48,807 nucleotides of DNA from Spirochaetaceae bacterium (GTDB lineage Bacteria; Spirochaetota; Spirochaetia; Treponematales; Breznakiellaceae), in contig JAITJI010000049.1 in NCBI GenBank assembly GCA_031279015.1, positions 1 to 48,807 on the forward strand, written 5' to 3'. The translations under genes and the position numbers were made by a program. The notes under the pieces are model-generated. The model was not told the origin of the DNA and made no database searches. It saw nothing but the letters and a program-made list of their open reading frames with translations. Below are positions 44,145-48,807 of the stretch, piece after piece (the stretch's first letter is position 1; each line of letters opens with the position of its first letter).

Positions 44145-45293
44145 CTATAGAATGGTCCCTCCCCCAACTACCACCTCTCCATCGTAGAGGACCACAGCCT
44201 GGCCTGCGGCAATGGCCCGCTGGGGCTTATCAAAGTCAACACGAATCCTGTCGCTGTCCGTCTGTTCCGCCACCGCCGGCTGTTCCGTCTGGAGGTACCG
44301 GGTTTTGACCGTAACCCGGACCGGCCTTTCCAGGTTTGCGCAGGCAATGAAGTTGATCCTCTCCGCATTGAGGGATTTGGTATAGAGTGCGCTTTCGGGG
44401 CCCAGGGTGACGGTATTGAAAACCGCCGATTTTGCGGCGACGTACATGGGTTCTCCAAATGAGAGCCCCAGACCCCGGCGCTGGCCGATGGTGTAGCGGA
44501 TAATACCCCGGTGCCGTCCTAAAACCCTTCCCCCGGTATCAATGATGTCCCCCTCAATGCCGGGATGTCCCCTGTACTCTTCGATGAAGCGGGAGTAATT
44601 CCGGTCAGGGATAAAACAGATATCCTGGCTGTCCTGTTTTCCGGCATTGACAAAGCCCCGCTCCAGGGCAATTGCCCGGACCTCCTCCTTGGTCAGATCT
44701 CCCAGGGGAAAGCTGCAACGGGCGAGCTGCTCCTGGGTTAAACAGTATAGCACATAGGTCTGATCTTTTTTATGATCCCGGGCTTTTTTGAGGAGGAACC
44801 GGTCCCCGGATCTTTCAATCCTGGCGTAGTGGCCGGTAACGATGGTGTCAAAACCAAGTTCCAGGGTTCGACGCAGGAGAAGCCGGAATTTGATATACCG
44901 GTTACAGTCGATGCAGGGGTTTGGAGTCCCCCCTCCTTCATAGGTTTCAATAAAACGGCGGATTACCGCTTCCCTGAACTCATCGGAAAAGTTGAACACG
45001 TAGTGGGGCATACCCAGACGGTACGCCACGTTCCGGGCGTCGTTGATGTCCGCCAGGGAACAGCAGCCCCGCAGCCGGGGACTTGCCGCTCCGGAACTAC
45101 AACCCCGCACCCGAAGGGACGCTGTTCCCGAACCACAGACCCCGTGCAGGGACGCCCCGGGGTTCCCCAGATCGTCATTGTTGAAGAGCTTTAGGGTAAC
45201 GCCGATGCACTCAAAGCCCCGCTCCGGCATGAGAGCGGCCGCCACGGAACTATCCACTCCGCCGCTCATGGCAATTACCGCCTTGCCCTTCAT
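44145..45293 (-). CDS. mnmA: tRNA-specific 2-thiouridylase MnmA with Cys-rich repeat insertion
   Basis: 382 residues; thiolates U34 of Lys, Glu and Gln tRNAs using ATP and a persulfide. PP-loop AMSGGVDSSVAAAL (8-21), catalytic Cys127 in TPNPCIDCN, Cys226 in KQDSQDICFIP, and IGQRRGLGLSFGEPMYV. Residues about 44-79 carry an insertion of three similar units (GASLHGVCGS, GTASLRVRGCSS, GAASPRLRGCCS). The last two are 12 residues each and are encoded by an imperfect 36-base tandem repeat. Start 45293 follows family alignment; an ATG at 45356 overlaps the HD gene stop and could add 21 residues. Probably co-transcribed with the HD gene. Confidence 0.94.
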   Translation of the reverse strand: MKGKAVIAMSGGVDSSVAAALMPERGFECIGVTLKLFNNDDLGNPGASLHGVCGSGTASLRVRGCSSGAASPRLRGCCSLADINDARNVAYRLGMPHYVFNFSDEFREAVIRRFIETYEGGGTPNPCIDCNRYIKFRLLLRRTLELGFDTIVTGHYARIERSGDRFLLKKARDHKKDQTYVLYCLTQEQLARCSFPLGDLTKEEVRAIALERGFVNAGKQDSQDICFIPDRNYSRFIEEYRGHPGIEGDIIDTGGRVLGRHRGIIRYTIGQRRGLGLSFGEPMYVAAKSAVFNTVTLGPESALYTKSLNAERINFIACANLERPVRVTVKTRYLQTEQPAVAEQTDSDRIRVDFDKPQRAIAAGQAVVLYDGEVVVGGGTIL

Positions 45294-45352
45294 GACATCA
45301 GGCCCCTTGATCGCCCCCGGCGCTCCGTAGCTATCCTCCCGCCGCAGGCCGG

Positions 45353-45958
45353 TCATTCCGCCGCCGGGAGGGTTTCCATAGAGGCGTTTATTTCGGCTTC
45401 ACAGGAACGCATGGCGAGGATGGTTCTTTCGATGAGTTTGTCCAGTTCCCAGCCCAGCATAGCCGCCCCTTTTTCGATAACTTCCCGGGAACAGCCCGCA
45501 GCAAAATTGGCGCTTTTATACTTTTTTTTAACCGACTTAACTTCCATGTCCTGAACGCTTTTTGAAGGGCGCATCAGGGCCGCCGCCCAGATAAGGCCCG
45601 TGAGTTCATCTGCGGCATACAGGACCTTTTCCATCTCGTGTTCCGGCTTTACCTCTACGGTCAGTCCGTAACCGTGACTGCACACCCCGTGGATGATGTC
45701 CTCACCCACACCGTCTGCCCGGAGCAGCTCCGGCGCCTTGATGCAGTGTTCCCCGGGGTACTCTTCAAAGTCGATATCATGGAGGAGCCCCACGATGCCC
45801 CAGTAATCCGCCTCACCGCTGTAACCCAGATCCCGGGCATACCACTTCATGATGCCCTCAACGGTCAGGGCATGTTGCAGATGAAAGGGATCTTTATTGT
45901 GTTTTTTTAGCAATTCCCAGGCTGCTTCCCGGGAGATAGTCTCTTTCCTGTCGCCCAT
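45353..45958 (-). CDS. HD domain protein
   Basis: 201 residues; HD superfamily of metal-dependent phosphohydrolases. Seen: FHLQHALTVEGIM (first His), GIVGLLHDIDFEEYPGEH (the HD pair with extra acidic residues), IHGVCSHGYG and a later AADELTGLIWAA with the last Asp. This matches a widespread short HD protein annotated as hydrolase. No Shine-Dalgarno. TTGTTA, 17 bases, TACAAT and 6 bases precede the ATG, so it is probably leaderless. Its stop overlaps an ATG that could start mnmA. The substrate is unknown, perhaps a nucleotide. Confidence 0.85.
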   Translation of the reverse strand: MGDRKETISREAAWELLKKHNKDPFHLQHALTVEGIMKWYARDLGYSGEADYWGIVGLLHDIDFEEYPGEHCIKAPELLRADGVGEDIIHGVCSHGYGLTVEVKPEHEMEKVLYAADELTGLIWAAALMRPSKSVQDMEVKSVKKKYKSANFAAGCSREVIEKGAAMLGWELDKLIERTILAMRSCEAEINASMETLPAAE

Positions 45959-45964
45959 GGACCC

Positions 45965-45993
45965 ATTGTACCCGGGGGGAAATAAAATAACAA
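45965..45993 (-). promoter_or_regulatory. Promoter of the HD gene and mnmA, leaderless type
   Basis: Minus strand: TTGTTA (45988-45993), exactly 17 bases, TACAAT (45965-45970), six bases, ATG 45958. Confidence 0.55.
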
Positions 45994-46087
45994 CCCAACG
46001 ACAAACGGGCGTTTACGTACAAAACGGCGGAGATTCGGTACAACGCCCCGCCGGGTCCGGAGATGACGACAGGATATTGAGACCGGT

Positions 46088-46630
46088 CTAATAATTCTGC
46101 GCCTTGATCTGAAAGTATGCCTGGGGATGTTTACAAACCGGACAAATCTCCGGGGCTTTTTTACCAACGATGATATGTCCGCAGTTGGCGCATTGCCAGA
46201 TCTGATCCCCCTCCCGGGAAAAAACTATGCCCCCTGCAACATTGGCAAGGAGTTTACGGTACCGCTCTTCATGTTCCTTTTCTATGGCCCCCACCATTTT
46301 AAAGAGTGCGGCAATTTGGGTAAAACCCTCTTCTTCGGCGGTTTTTGCAAAATCCGCATACATATCGGTCCATTCGTAGTTTTCCCCGGCAGCGGCATCC
46401 TTGAGGTTGCTCACCGTATCGGGCACATCATCCCCATGGAGCAGCTTAAACCAGATCTTGGCGTGTTCCTTTTCGTTATCCGCAGTTTCCCGGAAAATAG
46501 CCCCAATCTGGTGATACCCTTCCTTTTCAGCCTTGGAAGCATAATACGTATACTTGTTTCGTGCCTGGGATTCTCCGGCAAAAGCAGCCTGCAGATTGGC
46601 CTCTGTTTTTGAACCCTTTAGTTCTTTCAT
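46088..46630 (-). CDS. Rubrerythrin
   Basis: 180 residues; peroxide-reducing di-iron protein protecting anaerobes. N-terminal four-helix domain with [15 protein letters not shown] (Glu20), [15 protein letters not shown] (Glu53, His56) and [14 protein letters not shown]. The C-terminal rubredoxin domain has [10 protein letters not shown] and [10 protein letters not shown] (Cys147, 150, 163, 166). Full family length. Promoter TTGCTA/TATACT upstream and a GGGGGG-rich ribosome site before ATG 46630. Independent of metA. Confidence 0.96.
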   Translation of the reverse strand: MKELKGSKTEANLQAAFAGESQARNKYTYYASKAEKEGYHQIGAIFRETADNEKEHAKIWFKLLHGDDVPDTVSNLKDAAAGENYEWTDMYADFAKTAEEEGFTQIAALFKMVGAIEKEHEERYRKLLANVAGGIVFSREGDQIWQCANCGHIIVGKKAPEICPVCKHPQAYFQIKAQNY

Positions 46631-46668
46631 CTTGCACCCCCCTGTACCTCTCGTTTTGGATGGTTACA

Positions 46669-46698
46669 AGTATAATTCATAGGCGGACTGGTTAGCAA
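46669..46698 (-). promoter_or_regulatory. Promoter of rubrerythrin
   Basis: Minus strand TTGCTA (46693-46698), 18 bases, TATACT (46669-46674). It leaves a leader of about 32 bases with a G-rich ribosome site, so this gene has a normal leader. Confidence 0.6.
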
Positions 46699-46767
46699 GG
46701 TACATCCAAACCGGTTTCCCGCCGCCTGGTACAGGGGCATTTAAGGGCCGTCTTCATGCAAAGGGAT

Positions 46768-46914
46768 AAAAAGCAGGGCAGAAAAAACTTTTCTGCCCTA
46801 CAGGAGGAGGAAAAACAGCGCTTAACAGGCGCTTGACAGATGGATTATACGGGTCCGTCTGATGGGAGTCCGTATAGTTTGACAATAAGATTAAAACTTA
46901 TTAATCTTATGTAT
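46768..46914 (-). ncRNA. Candidate small RNA between metA and rubrerythrin
   Basis: Transcription unit of about 147 bases on the minus strand with no plausible reading frame. The promoter is TTGACA-N17-TATACT (46921-46949). The predicted RNA begins with a hairpin (ATAAGATTAA and TTAATCTTAT, 46885-46910). A longer stem of TATACGG with CCGTATA follows. Next comes AGCGC/GCGCT followed by TGTTTTT. The RNA ends in an 11-pair terminator (AGGGCAGAAAA and TTTTCTGCCCT, 46775-46799) followed by five T (46768-46772). No known RNA family recognised. It fills most of the 438-base gap. Confidence 0.5.
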
Positions 46915-46920
46915 ATACTA

Positions 46921-46949
46921 AGTATAAAACATTAAAAAAAGACTGTCAA
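46921..46949 (-). promoter_or_regulatory. Consensus promoter of the candidate small RNA
   Basis: Minus strand TTGACA (46944-46949), exactly 17 bases, TATACT (46921-46926). The -10 is one arm of a 13-base palindrome, TATACTAAGTATA (46914-46926), which may be an operator. Confidence 0.75.
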
Positions 46950-46958
46950 GAGAATTTG

Positions 46959-47003
46959 AAAAAAAAATGAAGAATCTCCGGAGCAAGCGGGAACCGGAGA
47001 TTC
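46959..47003 (-). terminator. Terminator of metA
   Basis: GAATCTCCGG (46972-46981) and CCGGAGATTC (46994-47003) form a perfect 10-pair stem. Reading the minus strand, it is followed by TTCA and nine T (46959-46967). Confidence 0.85.
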
Positions 47004-47068
47004 GACGGGGTATGGACCACGTCTTTCAACGATACATGAGACCCACGGGCTCCCTTCCCCCGCAATCT

Positions 47069-47992
47069 CTAATCCGATAGATCCTCTATGTTGAAGGGGG
47101 TTTCCTGGTAGACGTAGTTGAGCCAGTTGGAGAAGAAGAGATGCGCATGGGCGCGCCAGCGGACTATCGGGGTCTTTCCAGGGTCATCATCGGGGTAGTA
47201 GTTCCGGGGGATGGCGATGGGAAGCCCCCTGCTAAGGTCCCGGCGGTATTCCCGGTCAAGGGTCAGGGAATCGTATTCCAAATGGCCTGTTACGTAGACT
47301 TCCCGCCCATCCCGGGCGGTAACGATAAATATCCCCGCATCGGGGGTTTCCGATTCGATGGTCAGTTCCGGTCTTGCGGCGACCACGTCCCGGTCACATT
47401 CGGTATGCCGGGACTGGGGGGCAAGAAATTCGTCGTCAAAGCCACGGAAAAGGGTGGTGTGCCGTTCGTTTACCCCATGGGGGAAGATGCCGAAGAGCTT
47501 TTGGGACAGGAGTTTTTTGGGAACGCCATAGCGGCGGTAGAGGCCCGCCTGGGCGCCCCAGCAGATATGCAGGGTGGACCAGACATTTTTGCAGGAATAA
47601 TCAATAATCGCCACAAGCTCTTTCCAGTAGTCCACTGCCTCAAAATCGAGGGTTTCCACCGGGGCGCCGGTGAGGATAAGGCCGTCAAAGCGGATTCCCT
47701 CCTCAATGATCCGCTCCGAACCGATGTAAAACCGCTCCAGGTGCCCCGGCGGAGCGTTACGGGACTCATGACTCCCCATCCGCAGAAAGGTGATGTCTAC
47801 CTGCAGGGGGGAATTCCCCAGAAGCCTGAGGAGCTGGATTTCCGTATCCACCGTCGTGGGCATGAGGTTAACAATGGCTACTTTCAAGGGACGGATATCC
47901 TGGTGTTCCGCCCGATCTTCGGTCATAACAAATACGTTTTCTTCCCTCAGTATATTGTAAGCCGGCAGGGTTTTTGGAATCTTGATAGGCAT
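47069..47992 (-). CDS. metA: Homoserine O-acyltransferase MetA, probably acetyl-CoA-specific
   Basis: 307 residues; first committed step of methionine synthesis, acylating homoserine. Seen: MPIKIPKTLPAYNILREENVF in parts, catalytic Cys144 in LHICWGAQAG, His237 and Glu239 in VTGHLEYD. The residue deciding the acyl donor is Glu113 in TGAPVE. In the family Glu here favours acetyl-CoA and Gly favours succinyl-CoA. There is no Shine-Dalgarno. TTGTTT, 17 bases, CATAAT and 8 bases lead to the ATG, so it appears leaderless. No SAM-riboswitch-like leader is possible with that start. A strong terminator follows. Confidence 0.96.
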   Translation of the reverse strand: MPIKIPKTLPAYNILREENVFVMTEDRAEHQDIRPLKVAIVNLMPTTVDTEIQLLRLLGNSPLQVDITFLRMGSHESRNAPPGHLERFYIGSERIIEEGIRFDGLILTGAPVETLDFEAVDYWKELVAIIDYSCKNVWSTLHICWGAQAGLYRRYGVPKKLLSQKLFGIFPHGVNERHTTLFRGFDDEFLAPQSRHTECDRDVVAARPELTIESETPDAGIFIVTARDGREVYVTGHLEYDSLTLDREYRRDLSRGLPIAIPRNYYPDDDPGKTPIVRWRAHAHLFFSNWLNYVYQETPFNIEDLSD

Positions 47993-48355
47993 AGTAAGGG
48001 ATTATGCCCGAAAGACCAAAAAAAAACAAGGACGCGCCCATCCCCCGGCTTCACGGCATTACGGTCAACGTGGGTTGAACCGGCGCATGGGACTGTACTA
48101 CGCCATAAGAACAGGTTTTTCTGTTTTGGTTATGTGTCCGATAATGAGTTTGTATTCCAATATTATCCTGGGCGTAAATATAAATATGGTCCCTGTCTGG
48201 TTTACCAAAATGGCACAAAACTTGATTTTCGCGTTCTTTTGAAAGCCGCATTGAGGATTTGAAAATAGTATTTAACTATGCTGGTAAGCCAGAAACTTTT
48301 CATAGTCTGGCAGAAATAATTTTTGTGATAAGATGATGCAAAGCATTTATAACGT
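47993..48355. other. AT-rich non-coding stretch with possible gene remnants
   Basis: The first 37 bases hold the metA promoter (minus: TTGTTT at 48024-48029, CATAAT at 48001-48006). The rest has no intact gene. On the plus strand, short open stretches in two frames (a Tyr/Phe-rich run ending LVYQNGTKLDF near 48228, and IVFNYAGKPETFHSLAEII at about 48266-48322) could be pieces of one decayed gene with a frameshift. I recognise no family. Confidence 0.3.
48001..48029 (-). promoter_or_regulatory. Promoter of metA, leaderless type
   Basis: Minus strand TTGTTT (48024-48029), exactly 17 bases, CATAAT (48001-48006), eight bases, ATG 47992. The expected start lies 0-2 bases before the ATG. Confidence 0.55.
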
Positions 48356-48544
48356 ATGTCGTACGTCCCGCAGCCCCAAAGCCCGGGCAATTATGAGGTA
48401 AGCTTCACGGAGGTATCCTTCTCCTGCCACAGGGAAAAAGACATCGAGGCCCTCTCCGGTGTGTCCTTCACCGCGCGGCAGGGAGAGATCACCGCGATTG
48501 TCGGACTCTCCGGCAGCGGCAAGTCCACCATAGCCCATCTTTTG
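48356..48544 (+). pseudogene. Truncated ABC transporter ATPase fragment
   Basis: About 63 codons matching the start of an ABC-exporter nucleotide domain: VSFTEVSFSCHREKDIEALSGVSFTARQ in parts, then GEITAIVGLSGSGKSTIAHLL with an intact Walker A. Homology stops at AHLL (48544), where the usual P-R-F would follow. The Q-loop, signature and Walker B are absent, and no membrane domain lies upstream. Both ends are thus missing. The frame stays open by chance to 48766 across antisense hicA sequence. It is a relic, not a working gene. Confidence 0.8.
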
Positions 48545-48687
48545 CGGTGTATTCATTTATGTCCGGATGGCGGGGAATCTGGGTCAATTCATGAGTTCGG
48601 GGATTTGCATATATCATGCTTCCTGCCGTGGCGTATAAAAACAGCGTCCAGTTCCGCGATTTTGGAGAGCAGTTTTTCACGTTTCAC
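48540..48687 (-). pseudogene. hicA: hicA toxin gene, frameshifted and 3'-truncated
   Basis: From GTG 48687 the minus strand reads KREKLLSKIAELDAVFIRHG then RKHDI, the start of a HicA mRNA interferase. The expected continuation YANPRTHELTQIPRHPDINE, with the active-site His in IPRH, is present but in another frame. The shift lies in the ATATAT-like run near 48610, as if two bases (one AT) were lost. After EYTAK (48540) homology stops exactly where the ABC fragment ends. A toxin this damaged should be inactive. Residual protein would be about 33 residues. Confidence 0.75.
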
Positions 48688-48690
48688 GGG

Positions 48691-48807
48691 TCAAGCGGAT
48701 ATGGTTAAAACACCGGTATGCCGAATGGGGGAAAGACGGAGACGTTCTTCCTGCCGTATTTCATAAACCTCTTTGAGGGCTTCTTCCAGTTCAGTCAAGG
48801 TCAGACC
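48691..48807 (-). CDS. Probable HicB-type antitoxin, C-terminal part (runs off the window)
   Basis: The minus strand is open from the window edge to TGA at 48691: LTLTELEEALKEVYEIRQ, then RLRLSPIRHTGVLTISA. The stop is three bases before the hicA GTG. An EALKE-type helix and position directly upstream of hicA suit a HicB antitoxin in hicBA order, but the diagnostic N-terminal domain is outside the window. It could instead be another small antitoxin. Only the last 38 codons are visible. Confidence 0.45.
   Translation of the reverse strand, partial: GLTLTELEEALKEVYEIRQEERLRLSPIRHTGVLTISA

Noticed and set aside
46756-46836. 26-codon frame on the plus strand over the small-RNA terminator
   Set aside because: No ribosome site and the sequence is explained by a terminator hairpin on the other strand.

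Overview
The window reads as chromosomal DNA of a spirochaete, most likely a gut-type Treponema. The basis is the gene mix: chemotaxis and PilZ genes, a type III glutamine synthetase, a TrpX-type ABC system, HD and rubrerythrin genes, and conserved hypotheticals of treponemal character. The DNA is GC-rich in genes, with AT-rich promoters. No phage, CRISPR array, rRNA or intact insertion sequence was seen. Species assignment is inference.

Layout, left half. 63-7712 is a seven-gene peptide operon on the + strand: M19 dipeptidase, binding protein, two permeases, two ATPases and an ornithine-cyclodeaminase-family enzyme. A TraB/GumN lipoprotein follows, then a 570-base GC-rich non-coding stretch ending in a terminator. 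cheW (9326) has its own promoter. 9966-14486 is an operon of a DegT-like protein, nadK, recN and a conserved hypothetical. An ankyrin-repeat lipoprotein (minus) faces tRNA-Leu(GAG), a chemoreceptor, a PilZ protein and a TetR regulator. A DUF4139 protein (minus) and ftsH (+) diverge from 23.2 kb.

Layout, right half. 25.9-32.2 kb is a nitrogen-assimilation island: a NifA-like sigma-54 activator, amtB-glnK and glnN. amtB and glnN each have a good -24/-12 promoter. Paired copies of a shared TACAT-TTTT-GTGT type element lie about 180-240 bases upstream of each, and a related copy precedes the activator gene. This is the most coherent regulatory system in the window. An iron-dependent alcohol dehydrogenase, TatD, a three-gene operon (FAD oxidoreductase, phosphodiesterase, MFS carrier), tRNA-Leu(UAA), a TrpX-type ABC importer, an ABC exporter, HD protein plus mnmA, rubrerythrin and metA follow. 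Between rubrerythrin and metA lies a probable small RNA gene with a consensus promoter and a terminator. The right edge is a scar where a truncated ABC ATPase fragment abuts a truncated, frameshifted hicA.

A cross-cutting observation is that several genes without a Shine-Dalgarno sequence (metA, HD gene, ABC exporter, DUF4139, FAD oxidoreductase, perhaps TatD and the ankyrin gene) have a -10 hexamer only 6-8 bases before the start codon. They look like leaderless transcripts. All protein calls rest on motifs read by eye; no database search was possible.
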